Part shown: in pieces, positions 1 to 10,130 of the stretch
Position numbering within the stretch: position 1 is the stretch's first letter
Layout: the number at the start of each line of letters is the position of its first letter
Assembly: GCA_905221605.1 (NCBI GenBank)
Contig: CAJNDS010000504.1
Span: 1-64,000, forward strand
Origin: Symbiodinium natans
Taxonomy: Eukaryota > Sar > Dinophyceae > Suessiales > Symbiodiniaceae
Direction: 5' to 3'
Length of the DNA stretch: 64,000 nt
Made by a program: the position numbers and the translations under genes
Notes under the pieces: model-generated
Database searches by the model: none
What the model was told of the DNA's origin: nothing
What the model saw: only the letters and a program-made list of their open reading frames with translations

Positions 1-895
1 AAAAACGCAAGAAAGGCAGAATAAGAGGGGAATGGAGGCCCTGTTCCTTTCTTCTCCTCTTTCAATGGATGGGGGAAGTGGGCGGAGTTGGCTCCTTGCC
101 CGTCGACCCTCCCCATGCTTCAGCAAACCCCTCCTCTGGCCCTATCGCCTCTGTTCTTTTCCTTGTGCCTAAACCGAAAACGAAAACGGGTTCCTTTACA
201 TGTTCATTGTCCAAAGGGAAATAACAAGAGAAGAGAAAGATAAGGACGAGAGGCAAGATGAAAACGGCACCATCTTGTCTTTGCCTTAGTTTTGCACCTC
301 CCTCTCCTGTCTTCATTTCTCTTCCATTCTTTGCATTGCTCTTCCCATTAATATTGCATTCCTTTTGATCTCTCCTCTCTCCTTTCTCTCTCTCCCTTCT
401 CTTCTCTTATTCTCGTTTAAATCTTAAAAACACACAAAAGGAAGCTTCTTTTCCCTTTTTGAATGAAAAAGAAAAAGAAGAAAAACGAAAGGGAAAGACA
501 TTGAAGAGCTCCACTGCCTATTGTTTCATTCCCTTTCCTCCCTTTGGGAGATTCTCATGAAGTCAAGGGTTTCCGCCAATAGGACCTCCCTTGATTCTCC
601 TCCTATACTGTTTATCACAATCCCTAACATCTATCCTGGATTGAACTTGGAGGTTTTTCATGGCTTTTAATAGGGGAAACAAGGAGATACCTCACATAGA
701 CCCTAAAGGTCCAACGTACTTAGGGTTTAGGGGCTTTGGACATTTGTTTTTTTTGGGGGGGAGGGCTTGGGAAATGGTTCTGGAAGACGGCCCCCTCAGG
801 CTACACGGGAAGGAACAAGGAACCTTCTTGCTTAATGGGGTTTAGGGCTTAGGTTTTACGAACCTAACTTCCCAAACAAGGATTGATGATCCGAG
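1..895. other. Repeat-free left flank, no gene recognised
   Basis: This is the longest stretch at the left without telomere units. It is rich in pyrimidine runs (CTCTCC, CTTCTC) around 360-420 and A/G runs around 460-500. An open frame on the plus strand at 660-845 ends in the first repeat-like sequence and has no recognisable domain. I see no convincing gene. Confidence 0.5.
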
Positions 896-1045
896 CTAAA
901 CCCCAAAACCAAAAACCCAAAACCCCAAACCCTAAACCCTTAAACCCGAAACCCTAAGCCCTAAACCCTCAACCCCAAACCCCAAACCCCAAACCCTAAA
1001 CCCTAAACCCTAAAGCCTAAACCCTAAAGCCTAAACCCTAAACTC

Positions 1046-1115
1046 TACACGAGGGCTGAGAGGCTCGGGCTGCGGGAGTTCGGACCCCTGCTTCTTGCTG
1101 ATGGTTTTTTAGGCG
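1046..1115 (-). CDS. Exon-like island, function unknown
   Basis: Flanked by CCCTAAA on the left and TTTAGGG on the right. On the minus strand it follows CAG and reads QRLKNHQQEAGVRTPAARAS. A plus-strand frame is also open, so the strand rests on agreement with the rest of the window. Confidence 0.35.
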
Positions 1116-1226
1116 CTGCTGGGTTTAGGGTTTAGGGTTTAGGGTTTAGGTTTAGGGTTTAGGGTTTAGGGTTTCGGGCTTAGGGTTTAGGGTATAGGGT
1201 TTAGGGTTTAGGGTTTAGGTTTTACT

Positions 1227-1338
1227 TGGAGGTTCATGGGCAGTTATGAGCAGCCTGAGTAGGATTCTAAGTAAAGATATCATACTAGAAACCGTACTTC
1301 TATAACTTCTATAACTACCCATGAACCTCCAAGTAGGC
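1227..1338. mobile_element. Family A inverted-repeat element
   Basis: The left end ACTTGGAGGTTCATGGG is matched by the inverted right end CCCATGAACCTCCAAGT, giving about 112 bp in total. The inner part includes the near-repeat of TATAACTTC. The right end abuts the island at 1342-1405 and the left end abuts telomere units. Same family as the intron at 39372-39510. Confidence 0.85.
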
Positions 1339-1341
1339 TCC

Positions 1342-1405
1342 AGGCCTTGGTCTGAGCCTCATCAAACCCAAGCGGTCTACGGGTATCAGAAACGGGTTCA
1401 GGGTT
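1342..1405 (-). CDS. Exon-like island next to family A element
   Basis: Minus-strand frame contains RRPLGFDEAQTKAWSLL and runs straight into the family A terminus. The family A element would be the intron following this exon, but its far end has lost the TAG acceptor seen in intact copies. Confidence 0.5.
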
Positions 1406-1471
1406 AGGGTTTAGAGTTTCACATGGGGCTGCCAGGTGTGGCAAGCCTTGACCCTCAGAAAAATGCTCCCT

Positions 1472-1735
1472 TTAGAAAGCCACCACCTGCTCTTCTCGTA
1501 CCAAAAAAGGCGGTTCTTGGCCCGCCTCGATGCCGCTTTCGCCGCTAAGATGCGATGGGGCATCCTTCTCGTCATAGTTGATGTAGTCCTGCTTGGTCAA
1601 CATCTTCAGGTCGCCGCAATTCTCTGTCCTCTTCCCAGTGGCCGTTCTCCTTTTCAAGGCTGTGAAGTCATAGGGCTTTCTGGGAACGCCTCTTCTCATT
1701 GACGGCGACCTCAGGACAAGCAGAAGAAGAACGGA
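1472..1735 (-). CDS. Gene fragment, basic protein, unknown family
   Basis: An open minus-strand frame continues for about 85 codons: SPSMRRGVPRKPYDFTALKR, then LKMLTKQDYINYDEKD, ending EEQVVAF and a stop. The composition is normal for a soluble protein with K/R-rich and acidic segments. A second minus frame over 1430-1560 is also open, so the 3' exon border is uncertain. Confidence 0.55.
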   Translation of the reverse strand, partial: SVLLLLVLRSPSMRRGVPRKPYDFTALKRRTATGKRTENCGDLKMLTKQDYINYDEKDAPSHLSGESGIEAGQEPPFLVREEQVVAF

Positions 1736-1825
1736 CGGAGAGAGAGATAGAGAGAGAGAGAGGAAAAAAAAGACGAGAGAGAGACGAAAGAGAGACGAGA
1801 GAGAGAGGGAGAGAGATACAAATAG
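1735..1825. repeat. GA-rich simple repeat
   Basis: Imperfect (GA)n/(GAGA) tract with short A runs, adjacent to the gene fragment at 1472-1735. Confidence 0.9.
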
Positions 1826-2007
1826 AGTGATACGAAGAGAAAAAAAACCTCTGAACTCCAAATCCACCACCATAAGCCCCACGTCTACTAGAGGGGCCGG
1901 GCGGTGCGTCACGGTGACTCTTAAGGGAATGAACCCTACAGCCCGAAACCACAACCACAAAAACCCCAAACCTTGACACCTAAACCCTAAGACCCAAGAC
2001 CTAAAGC

Positions 2008-2106
2008 CTGAACCCTAATTAAACCCTAAACCCTAAACCCTAAACCCTAAACCCTAAACCCTAAACCCTAAACCCTAAACCCTAAACCCTAAACCCTAAA
2101 CCCTAT
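2008..2106. repeat. (CCCTAAA)n array
   Basis: About 13 nearly perfect CCCTAAA units before the sequence breaks to TATATATT. Confidence 0.97.
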
Positions 2107-2121
2107 ATATTAACCCTAACC

Positions 2122-2330
2122 CTAAACCCTAAACCCCAGGGTCCCTTGGAGAGAGACCCCTCCCAAAGCCCGCACCGGGTCGGCCTCGTGAGTGCATGCT
2201 GCTGCGGCGCACGATTCAGTCTTTCGAAGCTCGTGCGATGAGTGTTGGAGCATGGGGGCATGCCCGGCATACCCTGAATTCCCAACCCTTGAAACCCAAA
2301 GAACTTCATCCCTGGAAGGCTCAATCAACC
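2122..2330 (-). CDS. Exon-like island, unknown
   Basis: Minus frame includes RVGNSGYAGHAPMLQHSSHE and CTHEADPVRALGG. A plus frame is open over the same region. No domain is recognised. Confidence 0.35.
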
Positions 2331-2439
2331 CTGAACCCTACACCCTAAAGGCCCTAAACCCTAAACCCCAAACCCTAAAACCCTGAAACCCCTAAACCCT
2401 AAAGCCCCTAAACCCGAAACCCTAAACTGCTCGAAAGGT

Positions 2440-2536
2440 GTGATGCAGGCCCACTGGGCACCTGGCAGACAGCGAGTACGTGAGGCTATCGCCAGCCTCT
2501 GAGCGGACTTGCCTTGGCGAGCTCAGGGAGAAGGCG
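2440..2536 (-). CDS. Exon-like island, unknown
   Basis: Minus frame AFSLSSPRQVRSEAGDSLTY followed by SLSAR and a GT (AG|GTGCCC). No acceptor AG sits close to the left repeat border, so the start is unclear. Confidence 0.45.
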
Positions 2537-3179
2537 GGGTGTAGGGTTTAGGGTTTAGGGCTTCGGGTTTCGGGTTTAGGGTTTAGGGTCTAGGGTTTCG
2601 GGGTTAGGGTTTAGGGATTTGGGGTGTTAGGGTGTTAGGGTTTAGGCTTGACTGAGCTTAGCTTTAGGATTGCGAGTTTAGGGTTAAGGGTTAACTTGAG
2701 TTTCGGGTTTGGTGTTTGGAGATTTTGGGTTGCTTGAGTTTAAGATTCAGGATGAGCTTGAGTTTCGGGGCCGCAGGTTTCGGCTCGAAATTGAGTTCAG
2801 GTATTAGGATTTAGGGGTTTTTCGGGGGGTTCGGGCCATCTTTAGGGCTTAGGGTTTAAGGCTTAAAGGGGCTTAGGGTTTAGGGTTTAGGGTTTAGGGT
2901 TTAGGGTTTCACCCTGCCTCGTTTAAGGTCCCTCTTTTGTAGGGCCAGCCACATGGGCCCTTGGTGTGGTCCCTAAGCTCCTTTTAAAGGGTTAGGGTTT
3001 AGGGTTTAGGGTTTCGGGTTTAGGGTTTAGGGTTTAGGGTTTTAGGGTTTAGGGTTTAGGGTTTGGGGTTTATGGGCCCTTACTTTGTACAGGGTATATC
3101 AGGGGTATTGGGGGGGGGAGGGGTGCCATGGAACTCTTTGTCTGGTCCACCCATGATACCTTATCCCTAACCCTATGCC

Positions 3180-3267
3180 CTAAACCCTGAAAGAAGGGTG
3201 CTCAAGGACAAGAAGGGGCCTAGGCCATTTCCTGCCGAAGAGTGGGCTGATCCGATCACCAATTGGT
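3180..3267 (-). CDS. Exon-like island, unknown
   Basis: Minus frame IGDRISPLFGRKWPRPLLVL then EHPSF, leaving into GGGTTTAGGG. A plus frame with KDKKGPRPFPAEEWADPITN is also open; both look protein-like. Confidence 0.45.
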
Positions 3268-3529
3268 TTAGGGTTTAGGGTTTAGGGTTTGGGGTTTGGG
3301 GTTTAGGGTTTAGGGTTTAGGGTTTAGGGTTTGGGGTTTAGGGTTTAGGGTTTAGGGTTTAGGGTTTAGGGTTTAGGGTTTAGGGTTCAGGGTTTAGGGT
3401 TCGCAGACCTGGCGGCGTGTTGGATGGGAAAAGGAGGTGAAAACCTCCCTCTTTCCCTCCTTACCCCCCCAAAACCCGCACAAACGCACGAAGCACAGGC
3501 GGTTTTTTTACGCCCCCCCCACCCCCCCC

Positions 3530-3795
3530 CCCCCACCCCCCCCCCTACCCCGCCCCCCCCCCCCCCCCCCCCGACCCCCTTCCCCCCCCTTCCCCCCCTT
3601 CCCCCCACCCCCCACCCCCACCACCTGTTCAAGATTGATGCCCTGGCTGCCCTGCCCTTCAACCCCCCCCCCCCCCCCGCCACGAACGTTTCACAGAGGC
3701 TCAGCCAAATCAACTTTTGGCATCCTTTGAGCTGACGAGCGCGTTTACACCTTTCAACTATGCTCCAGCGGGGTCGGCGGCTTGAGCCGGAGGCT
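3530..3795 (-). CDS. Gene fragment interrupted by poly-G/C runs
   Basis: From 3795 down, the minus frame SSRRPRWSIVERCKRARQLK then GCQKLIWLSLCETFVAGGGG stays open through the C run at 3662-3678 (read as Gly codons) and on to RAARASILNRWW before entering a longer C-rich region (3515-3615) that encodes low-complexity glycine. The homopolymers make frame continuity unreliable. Confidence 0.55.
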
Positions 3796-3859
3796 CTTAA
3801 ATTTTAAGGTTTAGGGTTTAGGGTTGTATATAGAGCGATGCTCCCGACGCAAGTGCACA

Positions 3860-4205
3860 TCAGCTGCCGCCGTCATCCATACCGATGGAACCCTGATAAC
3901 CCCTGGGGGTTACCTCCAACTTGACGCATGCACGCGGCTGGCCAAGCCCCCACGCCTCTGAAGAGCAACTCTCTCTGGCAAGAAAAGAGAGAGAGAACTC
4001 AGAGAACTCCACCAGAGAAGGCCTCCCAAGAGGGCTCTCTGGGGCTCCAACATTTGCACCTGAAACAAAGCTGAACAAAGCGGCGCCTCTGGAAACGCGT
4101 TTCGAGATGCGGTGCTTTTCACAAGCGAAGCTGCTCTCAACTGCACAGGCCTACCATTGCCATACATTGGATGAGGCAACTTACAACCTTGAATCCTAAA
4201 ACCCC
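3860..4205 (-). CDS. Gene fragment, strand uncertain
   Basis: The minus strand is open over about 99 codons (KLPHPMYGNGRPVQLRAASL, later LGGLLWWSSLSSLSLFLPER). The plus strand is open for 92 codons (APETKLNKAAPLETRFEMRC). The minus strand is chosen only for agreement with neighbours. No domain is seen. Confidence 0.4.
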
Positions 4206-4391
4206 TCAACCCTCAACCTTAAACTTAAGACTCTAAACTCTAAACCCTTAACTTAAAACCCTAAACCCTAAACTTCATCCCTAAACCCTATCCACAAACC
4301 CTAAACCCTAAATCCTAAACCCTAAACCCTACACCCTAAACCCTAAACCCTAAACCCTAAACCCTAAACCCTACACTTAAAAACCCAAAGC

Positions 4392-4518
4392 CCCTGGCTG
4401 GTGCTGGTCGAAGATGGCGCAGGTCTCCCAAGTCGTCTCCTGCAGGCATCGCCCAAGGTTCTGTTCTCCAAGTTCAGGCTATACAGTGAACTCCCTTCCA
4501 AAAAAGAAACTTTATTGT
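4392..4518 (-). CDS. Exon-like island, unknown
   Basis: Minus frame NKVSFLEGSSLYSLNLENRT continues LGDACRRRLGRPAP over 42 codons. The island has CCCTAAA on the left and TTTAGGG on the right. The plus frame is also open over the same length. Confidence 0.5.
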
Positions 4519-4559
4519 TTAGGGTTCAGGGTTTGGGGTTTCGGGTTTAGGGTTTAGGG

Positions 4560-4745
4560 TTAGGGTTTGGGGTCCAAAAAACCCTTGCAGTAAACTCCAG
4601 AAAGTTGGAGCATGGTATAAGGATGATTAGAGCTGGGATTCCCGTTAGTATACCTTTTGGGGTAAGGGGCGTCATGCTGCGAAACCGAAGATCTTTGCTA
4701 GGTTCGCCACACTCGGATCCCCCTCTTATGGGCACCTGCTCTCAA
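4560..4745 (-). CDS. Exon-like island, unknown
   Basis: Two minus frames are open; one gives RGGSECGEPSKDLRFRSMTP then a hydrophobic IPALIILIPCSNFLEF, the other QHDAPYPKRYTNGNPSSNHP. The correct frame cannot be settled by eye. Confidence 0.4.
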
Positions 4746-4835
4746 CCGGGCCCGAAACCCTAAACCGCGCCCCGAACCCTAAACCCGAAACCCTAAACCC
4801 TAAACCCTTATATCTTAGGGTGGTCACATGGTCCG

Positions 4836-4888
4836 TTCCTACCTGGGACTCTCATGTAGTTCCTTTGGCTGAAGTCCTCCACCCTAGA
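4836..4888 (-). CDS. Short exon with GTAGGA donor
   Basis: Minus frame VEDFSQRNYMRVPG ends at CCAG|GTAGGA, a plausible 5' splice site inside the unique island. Confidence 0.4.
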
Positions 4889-4974
4889 CCCGAAACCCTA
4901 AACCCTCAACCCGAAATGAAACACCCTAAGCCCTAAACCCTAAACCCTAAACCCTAAACCCTAAACCCTAAACC

Positions 4975-5056
4975 CACGCGGGGCCAGCACCGGCCTCGGT
5001 CTGCTCCAAGAGAATCTCGTGCCTCTCTCTCCCTGCCGTTCGTTTCGGGGGTCCAG
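4975..5056 (-). CDS. Exon-like island, unknown
   Basis: Minus frame RTAGRERHEILLEQTEAGAG then PAW, helix-like composition, leaving into a GTTTAGGG block. Confidence 0.5.
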
Positions 5057-5334
5057 GGGCTTTAAGGAGTTTAGGGCTACGGGTTTAGGGTTTAGGGTTT
5101 AGGGTTTAGGGTTTAGGGTTTAGGGTTTAGGGTGAAGGGTTTCGGGGTTGAGGGTCGGGGTTAAGGGGTTGAGGGTTTACGGTTAGGGGTTTGGGGTTTA
5201 GGGCGCTTAGGGGGCTTAGGGGTCTCCGGGGCTTGAGGTTTGAGGTTTTGGAGGGGTGAATGCTAGAGGGCCGACACCCTAAACAACAAACCATAAACCG
5301 TTTGGCACATTTCGGGGCTCCAGCTGGGTGCCAG

Positions 5335-5425
5335 CTGATCATGCCTGCCATGGCGTTTGGCGCGGTTTTAGTGCGCGCTTCTCCCCAGCGATGCGCGAGG
5401 CAACTAGTGATACAAAGTTGGGCCT
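5335..5425 (-). CDS. Exon with telomere-derived acceptor
   Basis: Reading leftward, (TTTAGGG)n ends TTTAG and the island starts at once with PNFVSLVASRIAGEKRALKP then RQTPW. The acceptor AG therefore appears to belong to the repeat itself. Confidence 0.55.
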
Positions 5426-5448
5426 AACCCTAAACCCTAAACCCTATC

Positions 5449-5520
5449 GAGACGTCTCAACACACGATGGCACTCTGCCCTGAAAAATGTCGGCAGGTTT
5501 GAGGGCCAGAGTCCAATTCC
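5449..5520 (-). CDS. Exon-like island, unknown
   Basis: After CTAG the minus frame reads GNWTLALKPADIFQGRVPSC then VETSR and a stop. Inner GT at ATC|GTGTGTT could be the donor. Confidence 0.55.
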
Positions 5521-6060
5521 CTAGTTTCCCAAACCCTAAACCCCAAACCCTAAGCCCGAACCCCAAACCGTAGGCCCTAAACCCTAAACCCTAAGCCCTA
5601 AACACCCCGAGCCCTGAACCCCAAACCCTAAGCCCTAAACCCTAAAAACCTAAAAGCTCAGCCCCAAACCCTAAATCCTAAATCCCAGCCCCGAACCCTA
5701 AACCCCCACAACCCGACAACCCACCCGTCAACCCCACAGCATCACATCCACACCCATCGAGCTCAGGCCCAGCCTCGTACCCCGAAGTTTGGGTTTGGGG
5801 TTTGGGGTTTAGGATTTAGAGTTTAGGGTTTAGGGTTAGGGTTTAGGATTAAGGTTGGGGCTTTTTAGTTGAGGGTTTGGGGCTTCGGGTTTGTGGTTTA
5901 GGGTTCGGGGTTTGGGGTTGGTTTAGGGTTTGGGGTTAGGGTTCAGAGTTTAGGGTTCAATATTGACACCCCCCCCCTAATAAGGGCCTAGGAGTACCAG
6001 ATGGAGGGGGCGTTTAGGATCTGTAACATTACATTGTTATGGCCTGATAAGGATCCTATA

Positions 6061-6175
6061 GGGTTTAGGGTTTAGGGTTTAGGGTTTAGGGTTTAGGGTT
6101 TAGGGTTTAGGGTTTAGGGTTTAGGGTTTAGGGTTTAGGGTTTAGGGTTTAGGGTTTAGGGTTTAGGGTTTAGGG
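6061..6175. repeat. (TTTAGGG)n array
   Basis: About 16 perfect units with no interruption. Confidence 0.98.
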
Positions 6176-6179
6176 GTCA

Positions 6180-6520
6180 AACCTACCCCTGTTATCATGG
6201 GCAGGGTCACTCTACTCCTCGTAATCCAACACTCCTCTTCAGGGCCACTCTCTCCCTGAAGGGGGTCTCCCAAGGGCAAACCACTGAGATTGCTTGAGAA
6301 AGTTGCCCGCAGGCAGAGGCCCACATCCATGAGCCTTCCGAAATCAGCTTGACGAGGTCGGTGCGGGCGCTTTGCCATCCGAGAGAACTGCGTCGATCTC
6401 GCGGGAGGCGTGTCCGGTCAAATTATGCGACGCCCGGTGAAGTTGCCAGGAGCCCCTTCCATGCGGATGAGGATTTCGTCGGCGTCCGAGTGGCTCCCGT
6501 GGTAGCCCAGGGATTGAGGG
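6180..6520 (-). CDS. Gene fragment over 340 bp, more than one frame
   Basis: From 6510 the minus frame reads GYHGSHSDADEILIRMEGAP then GNFTGRRII and a stop; a second frame then reads RMAKRPHRPRQADFGRLMDV and LPLGDPLQGESGPEEE. Either a short intron or a frame break separates them. No domain is recognised. Confidence 0.55.
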
Positions 6521-6594
6521 TTTGAGGCTTAGGCATTGAGGTTTAAGGGTGTGGGGTTCAGGGTTTGGGGTTTGGGGTTTGGGGGTACAATCTT

Positions 6595-6700
6595 CTCTGA
6601 GCAGGGCCTGTGCTCTCGATGACGTCTTCGAAGAGTACCGCTGCCTCCGCGTGCGCAGGTTGCGGGGTTCGGTGTGGCAGGGTTCAGCTCGAAACCCTAA
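6595..6700 (-). CDS. Exon-like island, basic
   Basis: Minus frame HTEPRNLRTRRQRYSSKTSS then RAQALLREDC. A plus frame (ALDDVFEEYRCLRVR with AG and GT borders) competes. Confidence 0.4.
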
Positions 6701-7168
6701 AACCCTAAAGCCCAAACCCTAAACCCTAATCCTCAAACAGTTGCAAGCCCTAAATCCTAAACCCGAAACCCGAAAACTCGAGGGCCTTTGGGCTTGGGTC
6801 TCAAGGGTGCGAGGGGCGGGGGGGGGGGGGGGGGGGGTCAGATGGGTTTTGGCTATAGGGCTGAGGGAAGCGTAGGGCTAAGGGCTTTGGGATGTCTAGG
6901 GTTTAGGGTTTAGGGTTTAGGGTTTAGGGTTTAGGGTTTAGGGTTCAGGGTTTGGGGTTGAGGGTTTTGGGTTTTGGGTTGCTAGAACCTCGCGGGTACT
7001 GGAAACCCCCCAAACCCGAAAGCCCAATCCCTAACCCCAACCCCTAAACCCCCCAAACCCTGAACCCTAAACCCTAACCCTAAACCCTAAACCCTAAACA
7101 CTAAACCCTAAACCCTAAACCCTAAACCCTAAACCCTAAACCCTAAACCCTAACCCTAAACCCTAAAC

Positions 7169-7239
7169 CCGTGCCTCTTCGAGGCTCCCGAGCAGGCGGA
7201 AGTTCCCGGATGAGCAGTTGTCCGCCGTCCTTTGGTCCG
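7169..7239 (-). CDS. 71-nt exon candidate
   Basis: After CTGAAG the minus frame reads ADQRTADNCSSGNFRLLGSL then EEAR and meets G|GTTTAGGG, so the donor would be the repeat itself. Confidence 0.5.
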
Positions 7240-7561
7240 CTTCAGTCGTTCGGGGCTTAGGGTTTAGGGTTTAGGGTTTAGGGTTTAGGGTTTAGGGTTT
7301 AGGGTTTAGGGTTTAGGGTTTAGGGTTTAGGGTTTAGGGTTCAGGTCTTACCCTAAGGCTCCAAGGGCTCATAGGCCCTAACCCTGAATCCTAACCCCAC
7401 CACCCTCGAAGGGGTTTCTGGGCTTCGGGGTTTAGGGATCTAGGGCTTGAGGTTTTGAAGTTCAGTTCGGGGATCCGAATCCCCAAACCCTAAACCCTAA
7501 ACCCCAAACCCTAAACCCTAAACCCCTTGGGTTTCAAGGGCTCCCTGAACTCAGAAGCCTA

Positions 7562-7650
7562 AGTTGCAACCCTGGAGCTTACCCTCCAGACTTCAGGGAT
7601 GCGTGGGTTCGAGGAGATGCAACTCTTTGGCTGGCTATGAATGGGGAGGG
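7562..7650 (-). CDS. Exon-like island, strand uncertain
   Basis: Minus frame PFIASQRVASPRTHASLKSG ends at GG|GTAAGC, a good donor. The plus frame (YPPDFRDAWVRGDATLWLAM) is equally protein-like. Confidence 0.4.
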
Positions 7651-7799
7651 TTTGGGGTTTAGGGTTTAGGGTTTAGGGTTTAGGGTTGAGGGTTGAGGGT
7701 TTAGGGTTTAGGGTTTAGGGTTTGGGGTTGAGGGTTTAGGGTTTAGGGTTTAGGGTTTAGGGTTTAGGGTTTAGGGTTTAGGGGTGGGGGGGTTGGGGG

Positions 7800-7858
7800 G
7801 ATGTAGGGCTTAGCGGTTTTGTTGTTCGGGATCCAGAGTCTGGTGTTTTGGATCTGCC
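7800..7858 (-). CDS. Exon-like island, unknown
   Basis: After TTTAGGGCAG the minus frame reads IQNTRLWIPNNKTAKPYIPP. Confidence 0.55.
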
Positions 7859-7929
7859 CTAAACCCTAACCCCAAACCCTAAACCCTAAACCCAAAACCC
7901 TAAACCCCCAACTAGGGCTTAGGTTAGTT

Positions 7930-8072
7930 TGGGGGCTCAGGCTGAACTTGCTCTTGTTAGCACAATCTGCCAGGCGGCGTCGTGTTCCATACGACGCGCT
8001 GGTTGATCACCTGGCGTTCTTGAGGCTTGGGGCTCGGGCTTTCGCAGCGCCGTACTTCCCCAAACTCTAAAC
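7930..8072 (-). CDS. Gene fragment, likely C-terminal
   Basis: A minus frame of about 47 codons ends RRMEHDAAWQIVLTRASSA and a stop inside the unique island. A second minus frame (PSPKPQERQVINQRVVWNTT) and one plus frame are also open. Confidence 0.5.
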
Positions 8073-8087
8073 CCGAAACCCCTAAGC

Positions 8088-8205
8088 CCTAAACCCTAAA
8101 CCCTAAACCCTAAACCCTAAACCCTAAACCCTAAACCCTAAACCCTAAACCCTAAACCTTAAACCCTAAACCCTAAACCCTAAACCCTAAACCCTAAACC
8201 CTGAC
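8088..8205. repeat. (CCCTAAA)n array
   Basis: About 16 units, one with a CCTTAAA change. Confidence 0.98.
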
Positions 8206-8235
8206 GGAGCTTAGGGCTTCGCGCGGTGGAAGCTT

Positions 8236-8353
8236 AGGAGTGGGACGTCAAAAACACCAACAGCACTGTCTACTTTCTGGGCCAGCTCTGTTCACACTTC
8301 CACACAACCCCCCGCCCCAAAAGCCCTGCGTTCGAACCGTACTTGGAGAGGGT
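8236..8353 (-). CDS. Exon-like island, strand unresolved
   Basis: Minus reading SKYGSNAGLLGRGVVWKCEQ then SWPRK before GTAGAC. Plus reading is AG|GAG, EWDVKNTNSTVYFLGQLCSH, ending at GAGG|GTTTTAGGG with 114 nt, an exact multiple of three. Both fit exon rules. Confidence 0.4.
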
Positions 8354-8404
8354 TTTAGGGTCTTAAAGTCTTAGAGTTTTAGGGTTTTAGGGTTTTTGTT
8401 TTTT

Positions 8405-8648
8405 TTGGGTGGTTTTAGGGTAGGTATAAGTAGGGGTCTCGGTACGGTAACTATACGTAAGAACCCTATCTAGGGTACTTATCATCCTACTTATAACCTT
8501 GGCTGCACTCAGGAGGGTAGCTATAAATTAATCTTTTAGCTGCCATATTAAGAAACCCAATAAACCCAAAAAAGCTAAGGATCTAAAGTTACAGTAAAGT
8601 GCCACAAAGCACTTATCATCCTACTTATAACTACCCATGAACCACCCC
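8405..8648. mobile_element. Family A-like inverted-repeat element, long form
   Basis: Ends are GGGTGGTTTTAGGGTAGGTA and, inverted, GGGTGGTTCATGGGTAGTTA, followed by ATAAGTAGG on both sides. An inner segment (TTATCATCCTACTTATAAC) is present twice, suggesting nesting or partial duplication. Total about 244 bp. Confidence 0.75.
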
Positions 8649-8787
8649 AAAGCCCGCGAGGTGGGCTTACGTAGGCCACAACACCTGCCGGAAAACCCCA
8701 AGCACCAAAAACAAACCCTAAAACCCCCAAAAAAAAACGAAAACCCTAAAAGCCTAAAACCCGAAAAACCCTAAAACCCTAAAACCC

Positions 8788-8895
8788 TAAACCCGAAGCA
8801 GGCCCGAAAGCTCAGTGAGACTGGGAACGGCCACAACTTTGGGACTCCACGGGACCGCATGAGCCAGAAAACGCGCAAGAGACTCGAAGAAAGCC
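8788..8895 (-). CDS. Exon, hydrophobic/helical segment
   Basis: After CCCTAG the minus frame reads AFFESLARFLAHAVPWSPKV then VAVPSLTELSGLLR and leaves into GGGTTTAGG. The composition is that of a folded protein segment. Confidence 0.6.
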
Positions 8896-8939
8896 CTAGA
8901 AAAAAAAAAAAACAAAACAAGCAAAAAACACAACAGTCC

Positions 8940-9290
8940 TCAAATATGGGTATGTAGGACTGGTGTAGGTCCTACTGACAAAACTGCCCAGGAACCTTCA
9001 TGTCCAAAAGCCGAAGCCCCTAAACACCTCACAAAGCAAACCCAAGCCCCTGGAACAACCTTGCAGCCACCAGGTAACATCACAAGAAGTGTCCACGCGT
9101 GCAGAATGACTGCATAACATTGCCTGGCAACCATTCTGGCTCCCCCTCGAACCTTCAAAGCCCTACACAAAAAAAAACTATAACCAAACCTCAAGCATGC
9201 AACTCTCGGCACCCGAACTCTCACTGCAAAAGCTCCAACATCCTAAGCCCCACCAAAGGTACCGGACGCTGGGCCCCTTGCCAGGAGTAG
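8940..9290 (-). CDS. Unique region, possible gene fragment
   Basis: The minus frame is open over about 94 codons (MVARQCYAVILHAWTLLVML and WVCFVRCLGASAFGHEGSWA), partly hydrophobic. A plus frame at 9099-9290 is also open. No domain is seen. Confidence 0.35.
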
Positions 9291-9457
9291 GAGCGAGTGA
9301 CGCTCAAAGGCATAGGCCTGGGGTTCCGGGTTTGGGTTTGTGGTTTAGGGTTTCGGGTTTAGGGTTTTGGTTTTAGGTTTCAGGGTTTAGGGTTTGGGGT
9401 TTAGGGTTTAGGGTTCAGGGTTTAGGGTTCGGGCTTAGGGTTTAAGAACCGAAACCC

Positions 9458-9542
9458 GAAACGGGATGGGAGGGGCATTACTTTAGCTCCTATCTCGTGC
9501 TCTGAACGCAGTTCGGCAAGCCTTTTGCTAAGGCGTAGAGCG
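9458..9542 (-). CDS. Exon, coiled-coil-like
   Basis: Minus frame ALRLSKRLAELRSEHEIGAK ends at AA|GTAATG, a plausible donor. The heptad-like Leu/Glu/Arg pattern suggests a helix. Confidence 0.6.
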
Positions 9543-9764
9543 TAGGGTTTTAAACCCTCATATCGAACGGTTTAATGACCAGGGGCCCTTGCCACCCCAT
9601 CGGGGTTTAGGTAACCCTCTGAGGTACTATACAGGGAGCCTAAACCCTAAACGCTACAAAGCGTAACCCCGGTGAACCCCAAAACCCCAAACCCTGAAAC
9701 CCCCATACGATCCATACCCTAAACCCTAAACCCTTAACCCTAAACCCTAAACCCCCTGAACCCT

Positions 9765-9835
9765 CAACTGCTCAGGGCGCGGGCGTAGTGCTTCTGCGCC
9801 ATGTGGCAGAGGGCGTCGGTGGCCGCCGGCGAGTT
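9765..9835 (-). CDS. Exon, unknown
   Basis: After GGGCAG the minus frame reads NSPAATDALCHMAQKHYARA then LSS and a stop. Both flanks are CCCTAAA on the plus strand, so the transcript would see TTTAGGG on both sides. Confidence 0.6.
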
Positions 9836-9939
9836 CTGCCCAGGGCGGAGTCTCGGGCTTCGGGTCTAGGAGTCGTAGCCATCCAAAGATCCTAAACCCT
9901 AAACCCTAAACCCTAGCCCTAAACCCTAAACCCCAAACC

Positions 9940-10130
9940 CTATAGTCAGGCTGTATACGCTTGGAGGTTCTTGAACCGTACCGGCCCTACCACTCCCCTC
10001 AACCCTAGAACCCTCAACCCCTGATATCCTGAAACCCGGAAGTCCAAGAAACACAACAACGAGGCGTCTGTGGAAACTTCTAGGCCCTAAAAGATCCTGA
10101 ACCCCCCGAACCCGAAACACCCCCACCCCC
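9940..10130 (-). CDS. Exon-like island, unknown
   Basis: The minus frame holds LLGPRSFHRRLVVVFLGLPG and, further on, AGTVQEPPSVYSLTIG. No domain. Confidence 0.4.

Noticed and set aside
3387-3735. Pro-rich and Gly-rich frames over 3424-3735
   Set aside because: They translate C/G homopolymer runs; only the non-repeat part on the minus strand was kept.
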